NCBI GenBank assembly: GCA_004194705.1
Contig: SADC01000261.1
Span: 1-64,000, forward strand
DNA: 64,000 nucleotides
Reading direction: 5' to 3'
Origin: Ditylenchus dipsaci
Taxonomy: Eukaryota > Nematoda > Chromadorea > Rhabditida > Anguinidae
A program made the position numbers and the translations under genes. Below are positions 11,026 through 21,752 of the stretch, in pieces (the stretch's first letter is position 1; the number at the start of each line of letters is the position of its first letter). Under the pieces are notes generated by a model. That model was not told the origin of the DNA. It ran no database searches and saw nothing but the letters and a program-made list of their open reading frames with translations.

Positions 11026-12140
11026 GCTTTACCCTGTTTGCGCCTAAATTGTTTGCGCCAAAAATCATTGTAGCCAAAAGCGTTACATTTTCAATGAATT
11101 AGCTTGCTACATATAGTTTTTCTAAGTGATTTCATGAATATTCTCTTATACAAGTTAATAATCAAATTGATGTCAGAGAGAAAGACTACATTTTGAGCAT
11201 AAGGTTGTAAATGACCATATTTAGAAAATTTACTAAAAACCCCAAGAATTCTCAAAATGTCCCGGATTCCGAAAATTTAGGGGTTTTAGTAAATTTTACA
11301 GCTATAGTCATCTACAACCTTACGCTAAAAATGTAGCCCTTCTCTCCGGCCTCAATTTGAGCATTGACTCGTGAATTAAAATATTCAAGAAATTACTTAA
11401 GCCCCATTTATACTCCCGCGGGACATGGGACAAAATTTAGGTATAATTTTTGAATGTCCCGCGGGACAGAGAAGCGGGACATGAGTCACGGGACAAATTT
11501 AATTCCAAAATTTTGTTGGAGGGTCTTTAAACAAGACCCTGAACGTGCTGCGAAAGTGTGATTTGGGTGATATAGATATGTCAGTGGCTGAAATGAGCAT
11601 AAATGCATACCAAGCTTCGCTGCAAAAGTGTTAGTGTTGTTCGTCACATGTTGTTGATGACGTTGGTCAACAAAGTTATATGGGATGCGAAGTTTCCTAT
11701 CTTAGTCAAAGTAGACTGTAACAGTAGATGTGATAGGTACTATAGTTGTAGAGTTCAGTAGTGGCACCGTGCAAGGCATTCAATTCTGAGTCAAAAGTAT
11801 TTATTATTACGCTAAGCCTACCGAATATCGGCCATCTTCAATCCATTTATTATAATCTTAGGGTTGTCCCGCGAGTCGGTGCCCGCGTGATAGTGGCCAA
11901 AATGTGTCCCGTGACTGTGTCCCGTGAGTTTTGTCCCGCGACTTTGTCGCGACAATATCATTGTCCCGCGGGACATAGTCACGACACAAAAGTCACGGGA
12001 CACGATGTGTCCCGTGTCCCGCGGGAGTATGAATGGGGCTTTAGAAAAACTTTAAATAGCGAACTAATTAATTAAAGCTGTAACGGTTTTGGCTATAACG
12101 ATTTTTGGCGGAAACAATTTGGGCAGAAACAGGGTAGAGC
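11026..12140. mobile_element. Palindromic element (GCTTTACCCTGTTTGCGCC) split by an insertion
   Basis: The left arm 11026-11245 is mirrored by 11290-11396 plus 12041-12140. The break coincides with the element at 11400-12040. A sister copy without that insertion lies at 50493-50948, which shows the original arrangement. Confidence 0.8.
11400..12040. mobile_element. Element with TTA target duplication and GTCCCGCGGGAC words
   Basis: Terminal inverted repeats AGCCCCATTTATACTCCCGC and AGCCCCATTCATACTCCCGC (right end, reverse complement) are flanked by TTA at 11397-11399 and 12041-12043. A 3-base TTA/TAA duplication is typical of PIF/Harbinger elements. Both arms hold repeats of GGGACAAAATT or TGTCCCGTGA type. 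No transposase is present; the plus-strand frame at 11761-12075 crosses the right terminus and is not a gene. Confidence 0.8.
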
Positions 12141-12145
12141 CCAAA

Positions 12146-13300
12146 AAATAGGGATCAAGAGAAGTTGGTATGCCGAAAAAGTAAGAAAGTTATAACCGTT
12201 TTAAATCAGCTAGATTTCTTTGTCCAGTATATATATTAAATGGCCTTGTATATTGTGTTGAATGACCATTTGAGTTAGTATTCTTAGTGAACACAGCACA
12301 TATTACATTTTTCCAACTGAAATATTCTCTAATGGTAATCCTGTTGATCCAGTATTGCCCATTCAAGCGCGCACACCCTCACCCACCCAGCCACAGTCAA
12401 TTATGCATTTAAGAGAACTACGACTACCTCTAAATTGGCCAAAATTTACAAGTAAATTGATTGTGTGCCTATCGATTGGTCCTAGTGTTGTAAAAGAGTT
12501 AGTATTGTTGTGGAGGGATTGACCTTGAAAATGGGGGAGGGGCACCCTCAAATGGCCTCAAAAAGATCAAAGGTGTTGCTCTTTTTGCTTATTGTTATTA
12601 TTCCAGCCGAGTATTCTTTTGCACTATTTGCCTACTTCATATTCACCAAAGTGTTCAAAAAAATATTTATTGCTAATGTGGGGACCTTTTAAGATATTTT
12701 TTACAGACAGGCAGCCAAGTCTCAAAATGTTGTATTGTATTTCCTCTAATAGCCCTATCTGTACCTAATTTACACTTTTTAATGTCAATTTAGAGCCATT
12801 TTTTGTTGACAATCCGTTGTTGAGTTGTAAAAATAACTTATGTATAAAAGCTATCATATAAAAGCTATCAATCTTTTTTGAAAAATGTTTTATAGGATAG
12901 TGAAGCAAAATTGAGATATAAGCCTATAGTAGATTTTCATATAAAACCAACAGGAGGGTCAAGACCGATTTGGAGTGAGAGGAACGGCTACTACTACTAC
13001 TTCTAACTCGCATATAGACTGATTCACGTACCCTAACTCAAGAAAAAGCTTTATTTTGTTTCAAGCATAATTTCTGCCTTTTTTCGGGCAACTGTGAATT
13101 GTGTTTAGACGTGTTCTAAGTGATTTTTTTTTACATATGAAAATTACTTAGGACACGTTCAGACCCTATTCAGAGTCGACCAAATAAGCACCCCTCCCCA
13201 AAGTGAACAAGTTCCTAAACTTGAATGAGTTGAGGTATGCAAGTCAGTCCTTATGCAAATTAAGTTTTTATCAAATTTTGAGTTGCCTTGGGGGACCAAG
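12146..13300. other. No gene recognised
   Basis: A+T-rich DNA. A degenerate CGTATTTCCTCTAATAG terminus at about 12738 and a short palindrome near 12840-12870 are the only patterns. The open frames at 12363-12692 have no domain. Confidence 0.45.
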
Positions 13301-13307
13301 ATATGTT

Positions 13308-13350
13308 GATTAAAAAATCGAAGGTTCGAATCCTGGTGGTAACATATTTT
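13308..13350 (+). repeat. tRNA-derived fragment (T-arm/B-box)
   Basis: GGTTCGAATCCTGGTGGTA matches a tRNA T-arm, but no D-arm or acceptor stem precedes it. Similar orphan T-arms occur on the minus strand at about 51578 and 53066, suggesting a tRNA-derived SINE tail. Confidence 0.35.
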
Positions 13351-14690
13351 TTTCTTAATGGCATCTTAGTAAATTGTTAGGTGCCATCTAATAAGTTGGA
13401 TAAGTAGGTATGCCAGGTAAGTGGGTAGGTACGCCATGTGAGTAGATAGGTATGCCACCTACTAATAGGTATACGAACTCAGTGAAGGCGCCGACGGGCG
13501 CCTTTTGCTTCTCGTTTCAAGCATCAAGCTTTTTAAACTAAAAAATAGTTTAGTTCAAAACAAACAATTTGGAGCTAAATAATTTAAAGTTCAAGTCACT
13601 TGGCGGTCCACTTTCCCTGCTGTATTTTAAAAAATAAATGTGCAAAGGGTATTTTTGATTGAATTTATAACTCGGCTTGAACACCAGTCTTTGTTGCAAA
13701 AACCAAAATAGTTAAATTAATGAAAATTCAAAAAGTTTTTTCGAAACCATTTGATACATGCACAGAGCAGCATTTTTACGCCTTTCTTCCTTGCCTTTTG
13801 CCTGCACCTCTTTTTTATTACAGCAGTTCAACTAAAGAACACTAGAAAAAACCAATATTTTAGAGGCACAAATTCTCTTTTTTTGCAAATCGGCTTACAA
13901 CATCTGCTCCTAATTGGAGCAGGGATGTGTGCTATATTTTAATTTGGTTGCTAAAGGTGTATGTGCACAAATATAGCAAGGGAGGGAGTGCATAAACACA
14001 TTTATTATTCTATATTATTGCACAGCACAAATTATTATTGCTATTCAACTGTATGTTTTTTTTTTTTTTGAGAATTTGTTATTGATTGTAAAAAATGTAT
14101 CATTGGTATGGCCACAAATGACCAATAGAATATTTGGCACTAGTGTCATTAACCCACCTCCCCCCCCCCTAATTGACTATGCTCCAAAAATACATGCCCT
14201 TGAAGTTGAGGGTGTATACATTCGAGAAGTCCAAATTAAAAGAAAATACAAAATTTTTGGTTGATCTTGCCCCAATAATTACAAAGATAATTCATTCACC
14301 CTTACTCCCAAAGTGAGCATAATCAGAAACGATTAGCGTTCAGGAATCGTATATAAAACATTAACTCATAAAACTATTTTCGCAGTTTTTAAGGATTGTA
14401 ACACGTATGGAGCACGTTGATAGCACGTTAAACAGCAAAAATGAAAAAATTGGAATCACGGCATTATATAAAAATTACGAACGCACCTATGCCAATGATT
14501 TAGTCCCATAGGTGATAAAGTCGAGCAAAAAATTGGTGTGATATTGAACTTGTAACAATTTTCTTCAGTTTAGCCTGCTCTGCCATAAAGCTACCGAGGC
14601 TATTGAATAGCGGTATTATGTTATTTTACCTGTTAGCAGACGGGCACCCAAACAGCCTCCGTGAAATAAAAAAAAATCTATAAAAAGGCA
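13351..14690. other. No gene recognised
   Basis: A+T-rich with small homopolymer runs (poly-T near 14056, poly-C near 14160) and a GGCGCC hairpin at 13485-13505. Open frames at 13751-14264 have no recognisable domain. The missing first exon of the aquaporin gene may lie here or closer to 15392. Confidence 0.4.
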
Positions 14691-14699
14691 GAGGGTTTG

Positions 14700-15225
14700 C
14701 TTGAAACTGATTTTTTGACCTAATTTTTGAGTAAAAGTCTTAGATAAACTTTTTTTGCCTATATGCTACTTTATATTCCTCTATTAATTGGTTCTTTCAT
14801 TTTTTGTTTTTCCTTTAAAAAAATTTGACTTTGACCTTGAATCCCGAAATCGAGGATATAAAGCCCCGATTTCTTAATTTAAGGGTTCAGGGTCGCAGAT
14901 TGAAAATTTCAAGGAAAAAATAAAAAGTAAAAAACCTAAAGTAGCCAATAGGCATAAAATTTTCATCTACAGTCAAACCTGGGTTATCCGACACCCCAGT
15001 TAACCGACACCCTCGGTTATCCGACACCTTAAATATCCTTCATTCGGCTGAGATTGGCCTATTCTATGTCAACTGACACCTCAGTTAACCGACACCTCGT
15101 TTATCCGACACCATAAGGCCGGTACCCTTGGGTGTCGGATAACCCAGGTTTGACTGTACCACTATCACTCAAAAATTAGGTCAACAAATTCTTTTTAAGC
15201 AAAATTCCAAAACCTCGATTCCTGT
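14700..15225. repeat. Inverted repeat split by a TA-flanked element
   Basis: The left arm 14705-14830 (GACCTAATTTTTGAGT) is mirrored at 14900-14967 and 15159-15225. The interruption is the element at 14970-15156. Confidence 0.75.
14970..15156. mobile_element. CAGT-ended MITE with TA duplication
   Basis: Starts CAGTCAAACCTGGGTTATCC and ends with its reverse complement; TA lies on each side. The interior repeats TTATCCGACACC and TTAACCGACACC words. The ends and the TA duplication fit Tc1/mariner. Confidence 0.85.
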
Positions 15226-15391
15226 CTCTAAAAAAGGTTACTTTTGGAAAAAACATATTAGGAAAGGATTACTTGCTGTAAGGGCAGGGCTTGAGACATG
15301 CCTCTTTTTGATTATATTTGCGTTATTGATTCTAAATTGTGCGAACTTTCGTGGAACAATTGTGTAAACTTTTTATTTTATTAGTTTTCAG

Positions 15392-18300
15392 ATATCTAAA
15401 AATGGAAAAAATGACTGCGAAACTAAAATTAGGAATGAACTGGGACGAGCATTGCTAGGCGAGTTCCTAGGCACTCTAGTGCTAGTGCTGGTTATTGGGT
15501 GTGTGTGTGCCCAGTCGGTTATTCCTCGACCATCCCTCAATGCCCTCATCAATGTGGGTTACAAAAAATCAATTGATGACTCCAAAACCCATATTTAGGT
15601 GAATGTAGGTGTAGGTCTAGGGATTGCCTTTGGCATTGCCATTTGTGCTAAAGTGTCTGGTAAGTTATTTTAATTGACCTTATTTCGTAAATATGCATGG
15701 ACTGGTTATTGCAGGTGGACACATCAATCCAGCCGTGTCTCTGATGTTTTTGACTTTTGGTCAAATCAATGCTTTGAGATTTGTGCTATACACCCTTGTC
15801 CAAACTGCTGGTAGGCTGATTAAAACAAAACAATATGGATTATAGAGGGTGGCACTGTAACGGGTTCTCTTCACAATGAATCTCTATTTGGGTCAACCAA
15901 ATCACTTAAATGTTCTGTGGCCATTGTGGAGGCAGACACTATGGCCGGGGAGAGTGGTGACCATAGAGAGAGTTCACTGTACCATATTCACTCCATTAAT
16001 CCACCACGAGAGACTATTTTTAAAAATTCCTCGGCAGTTGAAAAAATTAATATAGTAAACACCGTATTCTCTCTAATAGAACCACACTCTCTATTAGGGT
16101 GACAATAATCACTAGGGACCGGATTTAAATGCTCTTATAAATGAGAAATATGCGCGTAAAATATACCCTAAAGACAGCGAACTATGCCCTGAAAATCGCG
16201 AAATATGCTGAAAATTTGACAAAATATGCTCTAAAAATTAACGCGTAAAAAGTTTTATAGGCTGAATTAGGCTGTTTTTACAGATAAAAACATTCTTTTT
16301 CAGCCTTTATTATCAAAAAGATTTTAAGATTTTACAAACAATATATACCTCGTCTTGGAAAATGATGAAAAATTCGACCCCCTTTTTTATTTTGATACTG
16401 GAAAATCATCAGTTTAACAGTTTATATAAAAATTGTCTATTAAGTGGCTAGCAAGAAAAAATGATTACTTTTAAAAAAAAATCGAGGTTTTGTCATTTTT
16501 GCCATTTAAATCACTGGAACAGGAAAAAAATAGTCTTACCGTATTTCCTCTAATAGAGCTCCTCCCCAAAGCGCTACTTTTGAAAATTAATATTCGCCTT
16601 TGTGACCGAATTTCGGTTTTGAGCGCCCTGCGTGTTATATACCAAAAAGTAGGTGGGAATCCGGGCTACATTTTGGTAGATAACATGCATGGGGCTCAAA
16701 ACCGAAAAATCGGACGAAAAGGCGAAGAATAATTTTTGAAAGTACCACTTTTGGGGATCGGCTCTATTAGAGAAAATACGGTACACTGCATTTATTGAAT
16801 GAAGACAAAACTTATCTTAATTTTTAAAGATGAGTAAGAAAATTGTTAGGTTAAAGCTGTAACGCTGTAATAAGAGAATAACAGAACTTTAGCATAGATG
16901 TCTAATAATTATAATTTTTAAGCAAAATAGTTAAAATACTAGTCTTTCCTCAATATGCCTCAAAAACTCAGAATATGCCGGCAATATGCAAATATGCTCT
17001 AAAAACGCAAAATATGCGGAACTTCTTCGGAATGTATGCCCCAAAATTATATAAACAGAAAAATGTGATGGTTTTTTTTAATTTTTTAATGTGATTTTGA
17101 TGTGATCATGGTGATAAAGTAATGATGTTAGCCATAATCATCTTGATCACCACAATCATCTTAGTCACCATCACGGGTACATGACACTTCTTTCCCGGAC
17201 ATTTCTTTCCCGACACTTCTTTCCCGACACTTCTTTCCCGGACATTTCTTTCCCGGACTTTTCTTTCCCGACACTTCTGTCCCATTTCCAAATTTTCTTA
17301 TAATTTGTACATTATCCGAAATTTAATTTTGAGAGCTGCAACGTCTAAGGAATTATGAACCCAGAATGTTTAATTGCGTGTGCAACAACGTTGTAATAAC
17401 AAACCAGGAAAGCGCCAGCCGCATTCGCGTCATGTCTACACACCGAAGTCTCGTCCGAAAGGTCTCTTTAAAGCTTATTTGATTATCACAGTTTAGTAAA
17501 CACTACCTAGTTATCACTACATAAGTACCACTGCTTGAGTACAACCGCCTGGGTACCCTCGCTTGAATACCCCTACTAGGTATCCCCCACTTGGGTACCA
17601 TCGACCTGGAAAGGTATCCAGATTGGGTTAAATGAAACCAAAACTCCGATTTCACGCACCGAAATCCCAATATTCCGGGTAGGTACTACCTGGCCAGCTG
17701 GACCACCAAAACCAACTTGTCGACCACTTGGAGCAAAATTTTTTTTCATTTTTTCGGGCTCCAAAACCCATTTTCTGAACTGATTCGGTCATGCTGAAGA
17801 TGGTTTGACAGTGGTAAAATCACGTTTCATCGACAAATTTTTGAGTTATCGCTAACGATTGATTGTGATAAATCAATCGTTAGCAATAACTCAAAAAATA
17901 CCCTACAAAACGGCATTTTACCACCGTCAAACCATCTTCAGCATGCCCGAATTAGTCCAGAAAATAGGTTTTGAGCGTAAAAAGTGAAAAAAAATTGCTT
18001 CAGGTGAGCGACCACTTGGTTTGGTTGGTGGATGGATCATCCAGTAGAACTGAGGTTTAATTATATAATAAAAATATTTAAGTTATAGGAGTCTTTTACA
18101 TGACAAACAAACTTATAAGAAAATTTGGAAATGGGACAAAAGTGTCGGGAAAGAAAAGTCCGGGAAAGAACTGTCCGGGAAAGAACTGTCGGGGAAAGAA
18201 ATGTCCGGGAAGAACTGTCCGGGAAAGAAGTGTCAGGAAAGAAGTGTCGGGAAAGAAATGTCCGGGAAAGAAGTGACTGGTTCCCTTAAGGCGATGCTAT

Positions 18301-20979
18301 ATAGAGGTTTGCGGGTCTAAATGGCAAAATTACCATGTTTCTGAGAAACGATCGGCAAAATCGGAATCCCTGCGATATTTCCGACTAGACTGACGAATCA
18401 GTTTTGGCAAAATACTTTAGAAATTGAGCTAAAAAAAGTGTCGGACCCGAGGTGGGAACGAACTTTTGGGGTGGATGCTATATAGAGACTCGACTGTATA
18501 TAATTTTTGGGGCATACATTCCGAAGAAGTGCCTTGCTGCATAAAACACCATAAAAACGATCAAAACTAAGCTAAAAAGCGTTTCTAAGGTATATTTAGA
18601 CCAAAGCATATCAGCAAAAAAATATGCAAAAACATATAAATCCGATCCCTAATAATCACCTTGATCAACACAATTACTTATTGAACTGTTCATATAGGTC
18701 ATCGATATAACCATGAACGCCATAATTAACTAAAATAAATAAAAAATAGAGTGAAAAATGGGCGTTCGCCTAAACCAGAGCAGGTCCGACTTTGTTGTAA
18801 ATAAGGAATTTATGCGCGTATGCTGCAATGCTTGAACATCTTTAGAGGGTTGAAAAATAGAACCACACTCTCTATTTGAACCACGCTCTCTAATAGAACC
18901 ACACCGCCTCACATCAAAATCACATTAAAAATTTTAAAAACCATCACACTTTTCTGTGTACATAACTTTGGGGCATACATTCCGAAGAAGCACCAAAAGT
19001 TGCACATTTTCGACAATGCATAACTGTCAATAATTATGTAGGTATCTTCTCAAGACAATGCAATGTTGTCAATACGCATTGTCGAAAATGTGCAACTTTG
19101 TACCCCATAAGGGCATCTCCCGTAAAGTCGCCCAGGCATCACTTTATGTTTATCTTTTTTGTGACCCTTGTCATAGTTAATGTGTTATTTTACAGGCGCC
19201 TTTGTTGGAGCTGCTCTTGCTTACGTTGTCTACAAAGGTAATTTATTCGTACATAACAGCCAAATTACTGCTGCTAAACATGCCATCTATTCTCTAGACG
19301 CAATCAATGTGTTTGATGGAGGTGAGCGCCAAGTGTATGGCAACCGAGCCACTGCCCAAATATTTGCTTCCTACTCCAACTCGCACCTAGGGGCTTTCAA
19401 TGGATTGATGGACCAGGTAGAAAACTATTGAAATTAATTGAATTTCATCAATATATTCTCCAGATTATCTCCACTGCCCTGTTCTGCTTGTTCATTGCCC
19501 ATGTGACTGACAAACGCAACCGCTACCCTGCCTGGGTGCAACCCTTGGTCAGTTATGCCTGTTCAGGACACGTTTAATATAATCCAGTTAAATTGCAGAT
19601 AATTGGCACAGTGTTTGTGATGGTTGGAACTTGCTTTGCCTACAACGCCGGCTACCCCTGCAATCCAGCCCGTGACTTTGGACCACGACTTTTCAGTGAG
19701 TTAAATTTAAGAGATTTTCAAACAAATAATATACCTCCTGCTTAAGCCCTGTTGGTTGGATATGGCTTCGAAGTGTTCAGCTATAAGGACTATGGTGATA
19801 TTATACTAAGTTTTTCGAGTAAATTGACGAAATAGACTAATTTTAGGCTGGTTCTGGATCCCAATTGTTGGGGTAAGACGAATATAGAAAACAGTCTGAA
19901 ACTGTAGTAAAAATTCAATTTTAGCCATTTATTGGAGCGGTCCTAGGAGCCTGGATCTACAAATTGGTTGGCTTTATATACAAATCAAGACTAAAGTCCT
20001 TAATCTAGTGTAGCATAGGTCTGCGAACAATAGTTTCATAAAATAGTCTTGACCCCTGAAAACTATTAGAAGTACAATCGATTCCCACTAGAATAAACCT
20101 TCACATAGTTGACCCCATCTGGGTCTGAGAATTTTTTGTGAAAAATTTTGATGGCTTTTACTTTTAGTCAGAATAATCGCGAGAAATGTGGATATAAACG
20201 TGAAAATCTTGATTTTATTGAAAAAAAAGATTCTTAAAATAAAAGCCCTTGTGATCTTTCGAACTTGAATAGTGGAACATATTCATTAAGTGGTTATAAA
20301 AGTGTCGATTTTCAGTGGAGATCTTGAATAGGAATTAAAGTCGAGCTTTAGCTTAAGAAACTAAGTTCAAACAACCTGCCGTATTCACTCCAATTGCAAA
20401 CTATAACATCTTACTTCTCAGCCTTCTAAAATTTCGACAAAATATTAAAAGGGTTAATTTTGACTGTATGATTTATTCACAAGGCAGTCGTATTAGAGAC
20501 TTGTCTTTATAGGATACAATACGGTAGGAATTTGAGAAGTAGGTGGTAGAACGAAAAATCCTGTTTGAAAACTGAAAAAACCAAAAATAAAAACTTAAGT
20601 TTGGATCTGCTAACTAAAATAAAGACTTAAAACTTCAAAAAGTGTAAATGACTGTATGATCATGGCTCCAAACGGTTAACCAGACTGACAGACCTATTCA
20701 GAACCCTACCTAGGTGTCACATAACTTATGGTTGACTAGATTTTTATGATACAAGGCAATTGTAAAAATTAATCTGAGTTAGATGTACTGCACTCAAAAC
20801 ACACAACATTTGCAGGCCATTGGAATTCATGCACCACTAGAAGAGGAGTATGAAGTTGTCAGCACAAGTATACCTTTTATAGTTTCATAGTTCAGTCAAT
20901 GATGTAATTTATTTCAGCCGTCCATCGCGAACTCCAGCCACTGACGACAGTAAAGGAGTTGAGAAATATAGAAAATTAA
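15392..20979 (+). CDS. Aquaglyceroporin (MIP family), 5' exon missing, two possible 3' ends
   Basis: A membrane channel for water and small solutes such as glycerol. Coding exons read as 15392-15553, 15599-15659, 15715-15810, 19196-19416, 19464-19547, 19599-19695, 19747-19794, 19847-19872 and 19925-20008 (stop), all in one frame. The first half-helix motif is GGHINPAVS and the second is GYPCNPARDFGPR. The Asp after the second NPA is the aquaglyceroporin signature. Six hydrophobic segments are readable, from ALLGEFLGTLVLVLVIGCV to PFIGAVLGAWIYKLV. The start codon is not in the first exon shown; the ATG there is out of frame. An alternative end uses a donor after 19966, then exons 20816-20867 and 20918-20979, giving a hydrophilic tail (IGIHAPLEEEYEVVS). 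One intron (15811-19195) is 3.4 kb and full of transposons; the others are about 45-60 bases. Confidence 0.93.
16061..16100. repeat. Solo CCGTATTCTCTCTAATAG terminus
   Basis: A single end of the TA-flanked MITE family, with GAACCACACTCTCTATTAG words inside. The same words recur at 18855-18905, so the two may be the remains of one broken element inside the aquaporin intron. Confidence 0.5.
16539..16781. mobile_element. TA-flanked MITE with CCGTATTTCCTCTAATAG ends
   Basis: Both termini are intact and TA lies at 16537-16538 and 16782-16783. The interior is a different palindrome (GAATATT, CGGTTTTGAGC) from that of the copy at 10449, so this family shares ends but not middles. Confidence 0.8.
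17180..18275. repeat. Foldback with mirrored TTCCCGACACTTCT word arrays
   Basis: About seven copies of TTTCCCG(G)ACA(C/T)TTCT at 17185-17285 face about ten reverse-complement copies at 18130-18275. The loop contains a second palindrome at 17755-17995 (CATGCTGAAGATGGTTTGAC on one side, its complement on the other). That inner palindrome also has relatives at 36075-36140 and 52600-53320. Confidence 0.8.
18988..19128. mobile_element. Small palindromic MITE with AAAGTTGCACATTTTCGACA ends
   Basis: AAAGTTGCACATTTTCGACA at 18989 is mirrored at 19080-19100, with CTCAAGACAATG words between. The same terminal sequence borders the larger MULE-containing segment at about 24165 and 30665, so this may be its non-autonomous derivative. 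Confidence 0.6.
20092..20097 (+). promoter_or_regulatory. AATAAA polyadenylation signal, aquaporin short form
   Basis: It lies 84 bases past the stop at 20008, a position that fits a short 3' UTR. Confidence 0.5.
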
Positions 20980-21660
20980 ATAATCTTATCCAATTAATGC
21001 TCTTTTAGGCATAATGGAACAGAGGAAGCTTGAGTCTATGACATCTATCACCAGACCATAACCGTCCTACCACTAAAAATCTCAGTCCAAATATACTTCA
21101 TACCCTCCAATAGCTATTACTACCGAATCACACAATCCTGCTTTGTTTCATTAGATCTGGTCTTCAGCTTTATTATTTATCCAATCAAATATTTATCATG
21201 CCAAGTAATTCAGGCCTCTGTCACCTTTATGGAAACAACCACTTGTTTTATAATTTGCTATTGTTAACAGCTATAAAAGTTATTGAAAACACTATTTGGA
21301 ATCAATGAGACACAAAACAACCTCGCAACAGCTACAAACAGCTGAAAAATTTGTTTGCACACTTGAATAGACAGAAAAAAACGTAAGGCAGAGAATGGCA
21401 CAGATAAAAATTATAAATAACACTGCTAAAATCACATAAGTATCACAGTCTTGAAATATAAAGAGTGAGCCAATCTTTCTATACAATTTTAACCAACCAT
21501 AACTTCATGTACTTGTTTATACGCTAGAGAATATTGAATGGAGAAAACACGACCATATCGCTCAACAGAAAAATTGTCAAAACAATCATAAAGAACAGAG
21601 GGGCAAAAGAATATTTGAAACAGTCAGACCACCAATGAGCAACAAGGCAAGTACAACACC
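20980..21660. other. Space between convergent genes, no feature recognised
   Basis: This separates the aquaporin 3' end from the DBT 3' end. A possible extra aquaporin acceptor (CTCTTTTAG at 21001-21009, followed by GCATAA) would replace the last 27 bases of the long-form reading frame. Nothing else is evident. Confidence 0.4.
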
Positions 21661-21665
21661 CTATA

Positions 21666-21671
21666 TTTATT
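21666..21671 (-). promoter_or_regulatory. AATAAA polyadenylation signal of DBT
   Basis: Minus-strand AATAAA, 82 bases beyond the stop codon at 21753-21755. Confidence 0.65.
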
Positions 21672-21752
21672 TAGACGGAGGACACATTACATAATTTATA
21701 GAAGCAACAGAAATACTATACACTTGTCTTCTTGGTTCTTTTCTTCAGAAAC

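Larger units (their letters stand above)
16110..18655. mobile_element. Large broken foldback in the aquaporin intron
   Basis: ATAATCACTAGGGACCGGAT at 16106 is mirrored near 18640-18656, and AAATATGC-rich words lie inside both ends (16140-16240 and 18590-18640). A second mirrored pair, 16990-17105 with 18890-18990 (GGGGCATACATTCCGAAGAA), partly overlaps it. The layering shows repeated insertion. Confidence 0.55.

Noticed and set aside
17180..18275. CRISPR-like array
   Set aside because: Units are imperfect, spacers are absent or vary by a base or two, and the array is mirrored. The genome is eukaryotic.
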